Shown: in pieces, positions 1-12,459 of the stretch | Layout of the letters: each line of letters begins with the position of its first letter | Numbering within the stretch: position 1 is the first letter of the stretch | Assembly: GCA_032164245.1 (NCBI GenBank) | Contig: JAVMKO010000004.1 | Span: 37,611,626-37,675,625 of the forward strand | Length of the DNA stretch: 64,000 nucleotides | Origin: Sternotherus odoratus | Lineage: Eukaryota; Chordata; Testudines; Kinosternidae | Reading direction: 5' to 3' | The notes under the pieces: generated by a model | What the model was told of the DNA's origin: nothing | Databases searched by the model: none | What the model saw: the letters and a program-made list of their open reading frames with translations, nothing else | Translations under genes and position numbers: made by a program

Positions 1-444
1 TTGCTGAAGGAGAAGGCAGCCACTTTACCAGGAGCAGGGCTTCAGCCTTGGGGCGGTGAGGCAGCAGGTTCTGGCCATGGGCTTTGGCCTTCAGCCCTGG
101 GCTGTGGCTGCTCAGCAGCAGGGCCCAGGCTTCAGCTGTGGGGCTTCAAGTTTAGTCCCCTTCTGTTTCCCCTGATCTGCCCCTCCTCCCAAGGCTTAAT
201 TTGTTCCCGGGCTTGGCAGGGCTGAATAAGACTGCTGTGAAAAGTGATACTTGTACGTTTGTTAATATCACTTTTCACAACAAACTTACTAGTTAGCAAT
301 AAATAAATTACAATGATTTGACCATGTATATGTGCTTATTTATTTGTTTGAGCTAAATATTTTAGGAAAAAGTGTGATCGCAGCCACCAGCAAGAGTTGG
401 TGGCCGCAGTCTAAGGCCACTATTCCCCCCCCTGAGCACTCCTG
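1..444. mobile_element. hAT-type DNA transposon, one end only (cut by window edge)
   Basis: A GC-rich block (1-225) passes into AT-rich sequence and ends with CCTGAGCACTCCTG at 431-444. This resembles the inverse of the hAT terminus CAGGGGTTCTCA. A 13-bp inverted repeat (237-249 and 266-278, GTGAAAAGTGATA) lies inside. The other terminus and the target duplication are outside the window, so the family call rests on one degraded end. The open frame at 1-225 is a by-product of G+C-rich, stop-poor DNA and is not called as a gene. Confidence 0.35.
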
Positions 445-1844
445 GACTAAACTATGTTCATGTAAACCATGCCTTGAATAATTTTGAAAATGATGTATAT
501 TCAGACAGTTTTTGTTGATAAAAGGGCTAAATCTGATAAATTATTTGTTCATTCTGAATAGTTTGTCCAGCTGTAGTCTTTACTTACATGAGTAGACTCA
601 CTGATTTTAATGTGAGTAAGGATTAGCTGGACCAGCATCAAACATATTAAAATTAAGCAGTTTCACGTAAGACTTACAGCACATCAATCTAATCTAACAT
701 GAAGAAGTCTTTCTTTCTCTGCCGCAAGAAAAAGAGAAAAGAAAGGATACAATTTCCTTCATGTGCTTAGACATTTGTGCATCCATCTCTCCATCAAATT
801 AGTTAAAGAAATACCAAGAAAATAGTCTGTAAAAAGCAACCAGATGTTATGAAAAGACTCAGATGTCTCTACATTACATTTTTGTATGCAGCTGAATTTG
901 ACAGAAATCGTACCCATAATGATGCTGAAGGCTGTCTGTCACTTTTCTCTTTTGCATACATCTAGGCTATCTTTAACCAAATTTTTTGAGCACCAGAAAT
1001 ATCCAGTATTACTGAAATGTCATCAAGCTAATATGCAAAGTTGGTGATAGCTGTTTTATACTTAGAATATTGTCCACATTTATGCTTTTTGTTCAAGAAA
1101 AATTTGCAGACTATACTTATATTCATAGTGTGTACTACAGACTGCTTGGATGAGATTTACATAGACAGTATTTCTGAAAGTCTCTTTTTGCCCTTCCCTT
1201 GAATTTGATGAACCACACAATTGTGTCCTATCCATTTTTATTTTTTTTTTCTTGAGACTCCTACAAGGAGCATTTGTGCCACAGAGTTTAACTGGTGTTA
1301 ATATCACTTTTCCTTCCTATAATTCCTTTATGATAGTGTTCAAAACGGTGTTTAGTTCCTAACCAGTCAGATTTTTTTAAAACCTATTTCAGTTTTATAC
1401 CAGCAGGGTAGCAGACCTGGATAATTTCAGTGAAACTGGGATATTATGTTACTGGTTATCGTTACTACAATAAAGGCTGTAGTTTACCATGATCTGGCAT
1501 GTGGCAGATTATGCAGATTTATGACCCAATTCTCAGATGTGTAAATCAGTGTTGCTACATTGATTTACACCAGCTGAGAATCAGGCTGTGGGAACTATAT
1601 TGCATTGCACTGAATTGTGCCCCCTATATGCATATGGCCCTGATTCCACAAATAAGGTAACCAAGTGCTTAACTTTATGAAAGACTTGGACTTCAGTTTA
1701 AAGTTAACCACATGCACAATTTCTTTGCTGAAGCAGGTCCTTGTTTGGTGAAGTATGAACACTTCAAATTACCTTCATCAAACAAACACACTCCAGCAGA
1801 GTAGATGGCATCATGGAATACCACACATTCCCCAAAAGAGCCTG
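445..1844. other. No gene recognised; AT-rich DNA with one old palindromic repeat
   Basis: Nothing coding is recognisable here. Positions about 1523-1586 form an imperfect palindrome (ACCCAATTCTCAG ... CTGAGAATCAGG) around a 'gtgtaaatcagt...attgatttacac' core. This looks like an old dispersed palindromic repeat; similar 'gatttacacc' cores recur near 33915-34000 and 48358-48460. Confidence 0.4.
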
Positions 1845-2757
1845 GTTCAATACAGACATAAACCCCCTTCTGATCGCACACCCCTAGTTGTCACCTACCA
1901 CCCCACACTGGAATCCATGTGGGGTATCTTCAAATAAACACAACTTGTACTCAATGAGGACCACATCCTGAAAGAATCGTCTTTGAACACCTTCATCTAG
2001 TCTTCATACAACTCCCCTTTCCTCCACCCAGCCTCTTTAAGCTCTTCATCATCAAAAGGAAACTCCCTACAGACCAGGACACACCAGCTCAAGGTGGCAC
2101 CAGACCCTTCCAGAACAAGAGATGCAACACCTGTATGTTAACACCTACAGACATCTCCACTGCTTCGATGATCAATATTCCCCCTCAACATACCTTTCAA
2201 GATCCATGGTTCCTAAACATGCTTATCACAGCATGTCATATACCTCATCCAGTAGCCTGAATGCCCCAGTAACAACTATGTGGCTGAAACAAGACAATCA
2301 GTAGGCTTTTGAATGAACTCACAGAAAAATGATAAAACACAAAAACACCTCTACATGAACATTTTCACGAAGTAATCACTCTCTATCTGACCTCTTGGTT
2401 CCCAATCTTAAAGGAAATCTGCACTACACTTTTAAAAATGAGCTTGGGAGCTTAAATTCATAACTTTGCTAAATACTTAAAATCATGGACTGAATAGACA
2501 CACCAAATTTATGGCTTATTGTAGCAATCTATAACCCACTAACCTCCCTTATGTATAGTTTTGTTTTCTCCACCCTCCCGCCCATGACTGGAGATGTGTT
2601 AATGAGCCACTTCACAATGAATGGTCCCCTGAAATATGTTTTAACTACTTATAGTTAATTTCTCATACCTGGAAAAAAAGTTCTGTAAGCTCAGAAGTTT
2701 GTCTCTATCACCAACAGATGTTTATCCAATAAAAAATATTACCTCACCCACCTTGTC
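1845..2757 (+). mobile_element. Penelope-like element, C-terminal linker, GIY-YIG domain and 3' end (decayed)
   Basis: Penelope-like elements encode a reverse transcriptase followed by a GIY-YIG endonuclease that nicks target DNA. Here the conceptual translation shows a linker with DRTPLVVTYHP (near 1875-1910). Then, from about 2232, a frame reads VIYLIQ, a stop, CPSNNYVAET, which matches the GIY and YIG halves of the nuclease core, followed by a basic MNSQKN segment. Stops and frameshifts break it, so it is dead. The 3' part (2680-2757) holds 'ccaacagatgtttatccaat' and 'ttacctcacccaccttgtc', and this terminus recurs at 6895-6988 and 22990-23110. The upstream RT part is absent here; a separate RT fragment lies at 4036. 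Confidence 0.7.
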
Positions 2758-4035
2758 ATTCTGAGACACATGAGCTAACCATGCTTTAATCCACTTAATG
2801 TGTGCATGTTGCATAGAATATAAAATTAACATTTGAAATTTTAAAATGCTTTTTAGCATGCAGCTTTGTGATTCTACATAAGTTTGTTTCAAATAGATTT
2901 GACCTGGCACTTGAATAATTTCCTCATAATTTTGCGAGTCCACATTTCAGTGAAAATAGAAGAGGAACCTTTCGCCCTTATGAAAGCTTTGAAATCTGTT
3001 TTCAACTCATATATTTGCAATCCCACTTAACTCAGAATTAATTTTTGTGTATTCTTTCTGAATTATGCATCTTGCTTTCTGTTTTTATTAATGAGATTCC
3101 TTGCCATTACTCAGGCAACCAGAATCAGCACATTAAGTCATATAGCGTGTTTGTTTGTTTTAAAGGTGGAATGTTTACTGTGCTGGCTATATACACTGAA
3201 GAAGAATAAACAAAAAAAATTACCAAACGCCCCCCACCCCAAAAACAAAACAAAACACCACCCACCCCTGTTTAACAGAGTTTTTTTATATTTTGGGGCT
3301 GAAGGAAAAGTCTCTTGGAGACATAAGCTGAGAGAATCATCTCCATAGCTAAGCGGATAAATAAACAAAATCAATGGTTGTTTTTTATCTTTTATGATGA
3401 AGACAGATCTAGAAAGGTTATTTTATCTTTATGGTTTTATAATTACTATCTGATAGAAATGAGGACCAAGGAAGTTTCATCTCTCAAACTGTTCTTAGTA
3501 TTAGGTCCCTGGACTCCTCTGGAAAATGTTTTTGACTATTAAGATCCTGGCAAATCTAATATTACTGGTGCTGAATAGGAGCCTGAGGCACTTGAGCATT
3601 AACTAAACTGAAGAAGTACCACAGTGACTCTAGCTTTAATTGTTGGAATATGTAACAAAATTAACTGCAGTGGATCTCACTTCAACCACAAGAAAAAAGC
3701 AATTTATGTAGAGAAAGAGGTCTGCAGTGGCTCATTGTAATATATGTATTGTTGTAAAAGGGGAAATAGCCACAATATATATCAATTCAAATTAAGGCTT
3801 ACAGAATTAGAATGTATGTTATTGTCTGAGGAAGATTTTTCTACAATTGCTTATTTAGTTTTAATGTATTATTATTCCTGAAGGGGGAAGAAAACCTTCT
3901 CCCTTTCTGTTTGTTCAGAGGAGATATTAAGGGGGAAATGATGCAAAAAAAGGAATTAATTTTTATTTTGCATTGCAGTGCTCATAAAGGGATGTTCCTA
4001 ATCTAAAGGAGAGATGAGCTAAAGTGCTATTGGTA
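2758..4035. other. No gene recognised
   Basis: AT-rich DNA with a short C/A low-complexity patch at about 3215-3270. The open frames on both strands across 3091-3374 are opposite readings of that patch and show no domain. I recognise no repeat family in the rest. Confidence 0.4.
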
Positions 4036-4513
4036 CCCACATGGCCCCACAGTATGTCAACATTTTTATGACTGACTTAGAACAACACTTCCTTAGCTCT
4101 CATCTCCTAACACCCCTACTCCATTTGCACTACATTGATGACATCTTCATCATCTGGACTCATAGAAAAGAAGCTCTTGAGGAATTCCACCATCATTTCA
4201 ACAATTTCCATCCCACCATCAATCTCAGCCTAGATCAATCCATGCAAGCAATCTACTTCTTGGACACTACAGTGCTAATAAGTGATTATCACATAAACAC
4301 CACCCTATATCAGAAACCTGCTGACGCTATTGTTACCTACAAGCTTCTAGCTTCCATCCAGGACATCTGACACGATCCATTGTTTACAGCCAAACTCTAA
4401 GATACAACCTCATTTGCTCCAATCCCTCAGACAGAGACAAACACTTACAAGATCTCTATCAAGCATTCTTAAAACTACAATATCCACCTGCCAAAGTGAA
4501 GAAACAGATTGTG
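4036..4513 (+). pseudogene. Penelope-like reverse transcriptase fragment (frameshifted)
   Basis: The frame opening at 4041 translates to a reverse-transcriptase palm segment. It has MAPQYVNIFMTDLEQ at the N-terminal side, the catalytic box YIDDIFIIW at 4131-4157, a FHPTINLSLDQS stretch and FLDTTVL, then TLYQKPAD. The YIDD box and the LDTTVL/YxKPxD block after it are characteristic of Penelope-like RTs. At about 4345 the frame shifts by one base and continues as SFHPGHLTRSIVYSQ ... SNPSDRDKHLQDLYQAF ... PPAKVKKQI to about 4513. The N-terminal half of the RT and the GIY-YIG domain are missing. It points the same way as the fragment at 1845-2757, but the order RT after nuclease means they are not one simple copy. 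Confidence 0.75.
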
Positions 4514-5447
4514 GCTTCCTATTGGAAGTGCCAGACATGAAAACGAGAACATGTGATTTACCCAAAAGATGTTCTGTTTTCCAGACTATGGCCACACTTA
4601 CCAAAATAGATGTTCTAGAGCCTGTGATTGAAATTTGTGATGCCATTTGAAAGTTCCTCCCCAAACAAAAAACTTCTATTCCTGCTTTTGGCTTCTGATT
4701 TGGAAAAATAGAATTATAACTTAAAATTCTTTCACCAATAAAATTTACCAACAGTATTTTGTGAGCAATACTTTGAGGGCAGAAAGCATGATCTCCTAGG
4801 AGATTAAGCAGAATAAGTGTTAGAAAATATTCAAGCCAATTACTGCAAAGGGGTTGAAGCAAATAAAGATAGGTAAAATGACTCCAAATAATAAAGCCAA
4901 TCATTATTAAGTAGAAAAGAATAAAATTGATATGACAGAATCTTATGGGCCTAGTTTTCATAAGGTTGAGCCCCAATATCTGCATACAGTTGTCCCTTCA
5001 AACTAAGCAAATGTCTATTCACCACAGGACTCAAATTTATGAAGCAGACATATCAAACAGCAAAAATAAACTATGATTTTAAATGAAAGAAATCCCAAAG
5101 CTTTGTTAAAAGAACTCTTTTTATGTAACGTACAACTTGACTGTGAGATTCTCAGATATGTGTGTTTATGTAAATACCTGCATTAATAGGTTAGAGTAGA
5201 ATAAGGTCGGAACAGGTCTAAAACTGACCATGCTTTTAAGTTGTTACAATTAGATTTGGCTGAAAAAGAGGGGGAACCACCCCCATAAAATTTCCCTGAT
5301 ATTTTCTCCTTTTTTATCCTTAATTAAGATTTGAAGTTTTGTTTAAAATGTTGACATTCAAAATATTTTGAAGTTATATTTGGTCAAAAATGGTTTTAAA
5401 AAGTAGTCTAAACTGCCCACTTATTTTTCCATCAAAATTTCTGTAAT
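4514..5447. other. No gene recognised
   Basis: A 191-codon minus-strand frame (4410-4985) overlaps the Penelope RT fragment in antisense. It is hydrophobic in its first half but shows no family motif, so I treat it as chance. The stretch 5230-5450 is A/T-rich with TTTTGG/CAAAA words like the block at 60522-60812. Confidence 0.4.
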
Positions 5448-5512
5448 CAGGGTCTGAATGAATGCTTCCCCCACCAGCTAAAGCTGTCAGGGAAGCATTC
5501 ATTCAGACCCTG
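5448..5512. repeat. Perfect 23-bp inverted repeat (hairpin)
   Basis: CAGGGTCTGAATGAATGC at the start of arm 1 (5448-5470) is matched exactly in inverse by arm 2 (5490-5512), giving 23 of 23 paired bases around a 19-nt loop. The loop contains a further AGCT...AGCT pair. No mismatch has accumulated, which is unusual for this decayed neighbourhood. I do not recognise it as a microRNA hairpin or a named repeat. Confidence 0.85.
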
Positions 5513-5754
5513 CTTACATCTCAACAGAATCTGGCCAACAAAATTTTGAAATTTGAAATATTGCATACAGCCATAATCTGGGGAGAAAAGGCCTCTTTAT
5601 TTTAAATATCTATTTATTTAAAACCAGTCCTGTAATTTAAAACAAAATGCAACAGGAAGGTTTTGTTAGACATATGATATTTTGTGCTCTTCTGTGTAAG
5701 ACTCATACTGTTGGCAGGGAAAGCATAATTCAAATTACCTAACCAGTATCCTAA

Positions 5755-6015
5755 AACTGTACTGCTAACATCTCTCAGTTAAGCAAAGAATCAAAGCATA
5801 TGCTTAACTTCACGCATGTGAGTAAATCAGTCCCTGTTCAGCAAAGAAGTTAACAAGGTTCTGAACCTTAAACATATGCTTGAGTCCCATAGAAGTTAAG
5901 ATGATAACATTTGTGCTTTCAGATAAGTATGTTCTTAAATGCTTTGCTGAATAGGGATGTACTTATTCATATGCTTAAAACTGAGCATGGGCTTAAGTGC
6001 TTTCTTGAACTGGGG
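5755..6015. repeat. Old dispersed repeat with recurring 'catatgctta' words
   Basis: The words GCATATGCTTAAC (about 5796), ACATATGCTTGAG (5872) and TCATATGCTTAAA (5968) recur in both arms of a degenerate, partly palindromic region that ends 'gaactggggcc'. It has the look of an ancient amniote interspersed repeat. The family is not named because I cannot align it. Confidence 0.3.
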
Positions 6016-6261
6016 CCATAATAAATAAAGAGGAAGACAGAATTCTGTTCCATGATGTCTGGCAAATAGCAATGGATGAGACCAATAGATTATGAAAAGT
6101 TATTTTCACATTTCTGTCAGAATATTCAAACTAATAAAGAGGCACAACCAGAATGAGGTTTTTTAATGATTTCCTTAAACTTACATATTAAGAAAAGGAC
6201 CTACAAGCTGAAGCATGCAAACTTATCACATAATCAAGTATACAGCAGGAATGGAATTAAC

Positions 6262-6885
6262 AGAATTCTTGATTTTCAATAAGAACACTGGGGACGTTCC
6301 AGAGGCCTGGAAAAAGCTCATGTTGTGCTGATATTTAAAAAAAGGATAAACGGAATGACTTGGGTAATTATAGGCCTGTCAGCCTGATATTGATCCTGGG
6401 CAAAATAATGAAACAACTGATATGGGACTCAATTAATAAAGAATGAAAGGTGGGTAATATAATTAATACTAATCAAATATGGATTTATAGATAATAGATC
6501 CTGTGAAACTAACTTGATAACTTTTTTATGAGATTACAGTTTTGATTGATAAAAGTAATAGTGCTGATATAATAGATTTTTGCAAGACTTAGTATTTCAC
6601 AACATTTTTAAGAAATAAGATTAAGAAACTAGAACAATATAAAATCAATATGACAGAGATTAAATGGATTAAGAATTGGTTAAATGACCAGTCTCCACAT
6701 TTAATTTAAATGGGGAATCATCATCAACTTGGTGGGTTTGTAGCGGGGTCCTTTGGTGATCAGTTCTTTGCCTTATGCTATTTTAATTTTTTAATATATT
6801 AAAATATCCACTTATGCTATTTTCAGTATATTTGTCAATGATCTGGGAGAAAACATAAAATAATTACTGATAGAGTCTTCAGTTT
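6262..6885 (+). pseudogene. Non-LTR retrotransposon (CR1-like) reverse transcriptase relic
   Basis: Conceptual translation in shifting frames gives EAWKK followed by the well-conserved NYRPVSLILILGKIMKQ block (around 6366-6415). Then come a GFMDNRSCETNLI-like segment, an IKWIKNWLND segment and a final IFVNDLGEN near 6830-6850. This is the order of motifs in CR1/L2-clade RT domains. Many stops and frameshifts are present and the YADD box is not clear. It is followed within 10 bp by a Penelope 3' end. CR1 is favoured over L2 but not proven. Confidence 0.6.
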
Positions 6886-6894
6886 CAAGCTATC

Positions 6895-6988
6895 ACCTGA
6901 AGAAAATCTCAGTGCAAGTTTGTAGGCTTGTCTCCCTCCTCAACAGAAGTTCGTCCAATCAAAGATATTACCTCACCCACCTTGTTTC
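6895..6988 (+). mobile_element. Penelope-like element 3' terminal fragment
   Basis: The segment 'cctcaacagaagttcg' ... 'caaagatattacctcaccc' matches the 3' end of the element at 1845-2757 base for base over long runs, including the terminal 'cacccaccttgt'. Only the last ~95 bp are present, as expected for 5'-truncated Penelope insertion. Confidence 0.6.
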
Positions 6989-8300
6989 ACACCTGGGATG
7001 AACACTTTAGAACAATTCCATTTGGGAAGAACTGAAAAAGAAATGTGAACATTTCTGGGCTGGTAAATTGGCACCTTGGCTGCCTGGTGAACTCCCTCAT
7101 TGTCTGGCCAGCTTGGAAGGCAGTGAAGAAGCTGGGCAGCCCATCCATTCATCTGCCAGGCAAGCAACACAAGGAGCTGGGCAGCTGGAAAGCTGGGCAG
7201 CCCACCTCCTACATGCCATAGGCTGGCTGGTTAGCAAGTGGCTGAATGAATAGACTGTCAGAAAAGCAGGCAGGCCCCCCGGTGCAACAGCCAGCCTGAT
7301 GCCTTTTGTCAAGTTTCGATGGAATTAACACATTTCTGCAGAAGATTTCCATTCTATTTCTATTTATTTTGAATGGAAACCAAACTTGTTTTTTTTAAAT
7401 TCTACCTCTTTTTCTCTATTTTCTGCTTTTCCCTCTTCAAAGGAGTAGCCTCTAATGGCCCGTAGGGTTGACGAAGGAGAACAAAATAAGTGCATTGATA
7501 GTGATCTATTATTGAAAAAGATGCACAAAGAAACTAGGATGTCTGTGGGGAAAAAACTAAAAGAGGAGAAATATTTTCCTCTTCAGAAGAAAATATGTTG
7601 TAATAAAGAAATCTTTGTATGTAATTGAAGGAGCCTCTTTCTTCTCTTCTGTACAGTGTTCACTGTAAAGACCTAACTGAGTGAAAGGTGAAATTTTCTT
7701 CAGAAGAAGGGAAGAAAACCTTCTTGTAAAATTCAAATTGAATAACAGCACAGCAAATGATGGATTTAAAAGTTTGTAATTTTAAAGTCCAATATAAATA
7801 GAACATGTCAACAAAGCAGATATGTGGGAGGACAATAAAAAGGACTTATTATGCTTACGCTTCTGACCTGAGACCTAGATATTTGAGACTGTCCTCTTCT
7901 CATAAGGGGGAAAAGAGGACTATGGACATTTACCATGACCAGGCAAAGATAGAGACTTTGTTACTTATGCTCATGGAAATGTTATCTGGATTGAAAGCAC
8001 ATAATTTATATGGTTTATTTAAAAAAAAATCTGTTATTTTTTTGGTTTCAGTGATATCTTATGGCAGTAGGTTCAACAAGCTAATTGTGTGAAAAATTGT
8101 TCTTTCAATCAGTTTTTAGTTGGTCACCTTTCAATTTGTCTGTGTTCTTGCTTTATGAGAAAGGGCAAATAGAAATTTTCAAGCTACTTTCTCTATACCT
8201 TCCATTCTTTTCATTCTTTTCTAATACCTCTTTTTATTTGGTTCATCTCATTTCTTTTCGAATCCCCTTTCATGTGACTGTTTCCCCATGTATCTAATAA
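6989..8300. other. No gene recognised
   Basis: 7060-7300 is GC-richer with repeated 'agctgggcagc' words, possibly part of an unidentified repeat. The rest is AT-rich. Short open frames at 7557-7751, 7805-8092 and 8085-8297 show no domain. Confidence 0.35.
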
Positions 8301-8309
8301 TTTCCATCA

Positions 8310-8500
8310 GTTGTCTTTGAACCTCTTCTAAGTCTCTTTTGAAACTGGGAGACCACAACTGAACACATTATTCCAGATGAGGACATACCTCTGATTTACA
8401 TAACATTATTTCCATCCTATCCATTATGCATTATAGCATTTTGTTAGCTTTTTTTGACTTCTGCTATACAGTGAACAGAGTCAAACAACCTTCAAGGAAA
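8310..8500 (-). mobile_element. CR1-like LINE 3' region relic
   Basis: The plus strand reads 'gagaccacaactgaacacat', 'attccagatgagga' and 'gttagctttttttgac', resembling the inverse of the CR1 3' region ('cagaactg.acacagta.tccag.tgagg'). It is heavily decayed and is called by word similarity only. Confidence 0.35.
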
Positions 8501-11500
8501 AGCTTCATTTCAGATCCAGACCTTTCCATAGGTCAAAGACTGCCCTGTTCAAGGTGTTAATGATTCACATATATGTGTTGCCTGATGTTGTCTGATCATT
8601 TTTCTTCATTCAACAAAACTCTGATTCAATGCTTGGAGATGTGGAAGGCATATTCTGGTACTAACTTAAAGTGATTTCACTTTATTTTATGCAGCATACA
8701 CAAACTTATTTTTGTGGGTGGGATTTTCTTCTAGCCTAGTAGAGATGGTCTGAAAAATCCCACAGGGCAAAATTTTTGGACTCATGCTGTTCTGTTTATG
8801 TGTTTTCATGAGATGCCATCAGATAAAGGTATAACTGCAGTTAGATAGTTGGGGTGATGACATACAGGTTTATTTTTCCATCTTAGCTGACTCCAGGGAA
8901 GCAATTTCTGGGTTGGTTAGGTGTCTACCTTGATGTTCAGACTTAGATATTTGAAAATGTCCTGTAGCTAAATTCTGAAGAAACAGTTGAGTTTTAATTG
9001 GCCCCTGCTGCCTTTTGAATGACATATTAGCCTTTGCAGTTCTTGCTGATGGTAGTATTGCACAGCCTTTTATTATTTATTTATTATTTTACTTTAATTG
9101 AAATGTAAGGGTATCCAATTTTGTGTCCATAAAACTCTGTCAGGTGAAATTCATTAGCATACCATCATGAACAAAACATTCTTTAGGGAACTTGGTTAGG
9201 AATGAACCAAGTTCATCCAGTAAGACTGGAACTGGGTGAAGCTAATGTCTGAGTTCTTCAGACTGTTAGGAGCAGGGCAATGTCTTTCTGCTAGCATAGT
9301 GCTCAGTACTTTAGACACTTCAGACACTGAAGATTTTCACATAATTCTTAGAAGTTTATGGACATTTTTAGCATCATGGCTGAGATGTAAGATCATTAAT
9401 TTCTGTAACAATTCAACATGTGTTACAACCCTTACCATGAGATGAATGGAAAAAAAGTTTAAAGTGGTGAGCCAGAAATAGAACATATGCGCATTCTTTA
9501 AAAAATGAACATCGTGGTGATAGGCCAATAGATGTCTTACAAATGCCATTTTAAAAAACCCCTCACCATATGTAAATCACCCCCAATCATTCATCTACCT
9601 AACCATTATCAACTTTTGTATTTATTAATGTATAAAATATCTTCAAGTGCTTTTCTAGCCGTCATTCTATTCTTTCCCCATCTATTCCTTGCAGCTAACT
9701 GGTCAGTTTTTAACAGCATCTTCCTCCTTGCATACATCTTTTCCCTACTTAGCCCCCTGGGCTTTGAGAGAGAAACAAAATCATAAGCATGCCTCAATAA
9801 GTGACATAAAACATCAGGACTAGAGCAATACAATGATCCAATTTTTATCAGCTTTCATATACAATTTTTGTGTTTAACAACCTGCATTTGAACAAATAAA
9901 TGTTTACAAGCTGGGTATTTAGAGTCCAAGGAAAAGCTTTTCAAAGGTGCAAATGGGAATAAGACATTTGTCTCCCATTAGCTTTAAATGGAATTTGGTC
10001 GCTTAACTGCCTTTTGTGTCTTTAAAAATCTCTCTTGAAATTTGTAGGGTGTACAAAAACTCCTCTGTCTGTGTATGTGAGCTTGAACTTTTTTGTTTGT
10101 CTCAGATACCTAGCCATCTTATTAGCTATGTGAAAATATTCAAACTCACGTACATCCAAATCCATATTGATGTACCTAAATAACTGACTTGATTTTGAAA
10201 GATGAAAGAACACTCCCAACGGCCATTGGCTTCAGTGGGAGCTATCAGGGCCTTAGAGATACTGAAAATTAGGCTATTTTGGAGCCTAAAATATATACTG
10301 AGGACTTAAGGTTTTAGGACTTTAGTCACACAAATTTGAAAGTTTCTGGGCCCTCGGCACTTTTGAAATTCAAGTCACTTATTTTTCAGTGCCTAGATAT
10401 AAATTAGGAGTCTATTTTAAATTATCCATTAAAATAAATCTTAGCCTTTGTTGTTAGACAATTGATGAGCACAAGGAGATACCAGTGTGTGTGAAAAAAG
10501 GTAGAAATTTAGTGGGGTTTTTGGTTTTGAGTTGATACATCTTCACATTTTGTGGGCACACATGTTGTACCTGATTGGAATATGGGCTTAATTGATATTT
10601 TCCTTCCAATTTTTCAGTTACATCTTTCACAAATTTTTGACTTCACCTTCAGTTAGAGAATACACAATACAGTAGTAGCTACTGGAATAGCTGGATAGTG
10701 AGCTCTGTCTTGTGACAAGGGACTCTGAATCTTTGCAGCCCCTTATCTAGGTCAGATGAATAGGCTGGGGAAGAAGCACTCCTGTGTTTCATGCACTAAG
10801 CTATAGAATATATGATAGAATCTTAGAAATACCTTTTCAGAATGTCTAACTTCTCTTTTAACTACAATTAAAACAAAAAAAGGAGTAAAAGAGAATGTAT
10901 TTTTCCTGATGGCATTTGTTTTTCCATATGGGCCACCACACTGAAAATCTGCCTGAGGTTGTTCCAGATGTTTCACACTGAAAACACAGATGCATTAATG
11001 TGAAGGTAAATTCAAAGTAAAAGTTTATACACTTAAGTTACTCAGGCTCTGCTGTTGTGTATGGAGGTAGCTCCCAAATCCAAACTATGTAAAAGTTGCA
11101 GCAGAAGAAGCTGTTAAGCATGAGGATTGTAGACTGGTCTCATGAGATCTTCTACCAGTTTGGGCTAAATTTGAAGTGTCTCTGGAAAACAGGTCCTATC
11201 CTCCAAGGGATCATTTAAAAAAAAGTTTTTTAAAACAAAACATTTTCATTTTTCTATCTGAAATAACTGCTTTAAATGTCCCCTAATTTTATTTCATTTT
11301 TTAAAATGTTAAAATATACTCACTTGAAACAATGTTTTATTTTTACTTTTTGATTTGCTGAAAATGTCAGGAAAAATAGTTTTCTGTTCAAACCAAACCA
11401 TTCCCATCCCCACACCTCATTTTGTCAGAATTACCAGCAAATCAAAATTTAAAAAATCCATTTTTTGCCTAGTTCTAATTACCTTCTTTGTCTAGCTCTC

Positions 11501-11876
11501 TGCTAGGTTTTGAAGAGTCTCCTTCCTCACTAAATGTCTGCCAAAAGAACTAGATTAGTGTTGGAGAATAGGATCTTCCTCTAAAAGAACAACCAACCCC
11601 TTCAAGGCACTTGGGAGACAGTTTAGCTCTGGTGTGTTTGAACTTTAATTTGTGGGAGAGATTTCCACTATCCTACTCTTCAGGAAACCCGGCCTGACAT
11701 TGCAGCTCCCTGAACTTTGGCTGGCTGCAGGTTCAGTGGTAAGGTAGAAAGATTTCCATAGGCATTGGCTCATGCCGCATGACTTGATTAATGAATGCTA
11801 TGACCCTGATCCTGCAATGTGATCTGGATCTTGTCCGGTTAAAGACAGTGAGGTTCCCCATGGCTGCAGGTGTCCA
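8501..11876. other. No gene recognised; AT-rich, scattered old repeat words
   Basis: No coding signal. 10215-10440 carries 'ccattggcttcagtgggag' and 'ctggcc/gccaaa'-like words of old amniote palindromic repeats. 11220-11460 is an A/T-rich block of 'aaaacaaaacattttc'-type words like that at 60522-60812. Confidence 0.35.
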
Positions 11877-12459
11877 CCAGTGTTCCCTCTAATTTTTTAT
11901 CATGTGAAGAATGAATTTTGTTATGTGCACCAATATGGCGGTGATGTGGTGATGCAGTGGGGGTGGGGGCTCAGGGCTGGGGCAGAGGGTTGGGGTGTGA
12001 GGGCTTTGGCTGTGGGCTCTGGGATGGGGCCAGGGATGAGGTGATTGGGGTGCAGGAGGATGCTCTAGGACTACGGTGGGGAGACAGTACTACCCCCAGC
12101 TATCTCTCCCCCACAGCAGCAGTTGAGCTGGTGGGGAGAGGCACCTCTCTCTGCCATGGCAGATCTGGGGCTGGGGCTGGGGCTGCAGGATAGGCATGCC
12201 TTCCCTGGCCCCAGCAGGCCTGAGGGGGGACTGGGTATGGGCTGGGTTCGGGGCATCCCGGCTGCTCCTGGATCTGGGCTGGACCAGTCTGACCATGTCG
12301 CGCCACCCGCGGCTGCAGCAGAGTTGGGGCCAGTTGAGGGGTGTTGGCTGTGGCAGGTCCAGGCCGCCCCAGCCATGGCAGGTCTCTTTTCAGGTTCCCT
12401 GAGTGCCTGCCTGACATTAAATAGGCTGTTGGGCAGCTGCACAGCCTACAGGGAATTTA
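11877..12459. mobile_element. Non-autonomous hAT-like element with 8-bp target duplication
   Basis: The block is flanked by GGTGTCCA at 11869-11876 and again at 12460-12467, an 8-bp duplication typical of hAT transposons. The left end reads CCAGTGTTCCCTCTAA. The right end, inverted, reads TAAATTCCCTGTAGGC, so the termini share a TTCCCT core but are diverged. The inside is G-rich on the plus strand, with CpG and CTGGG words. Five overlapping open frames on both strands (11957-12482) are composition artefacts with no domain. No transposase is present, so movement would have needed one in trans. Confidence 0.6.

Noticed and set aside
4410..4985. 191-codon minus-strand frame
   Set aside because: It is partly antisense to the Penelope RT fragment, shows no family motif and has no conserved neighbours.
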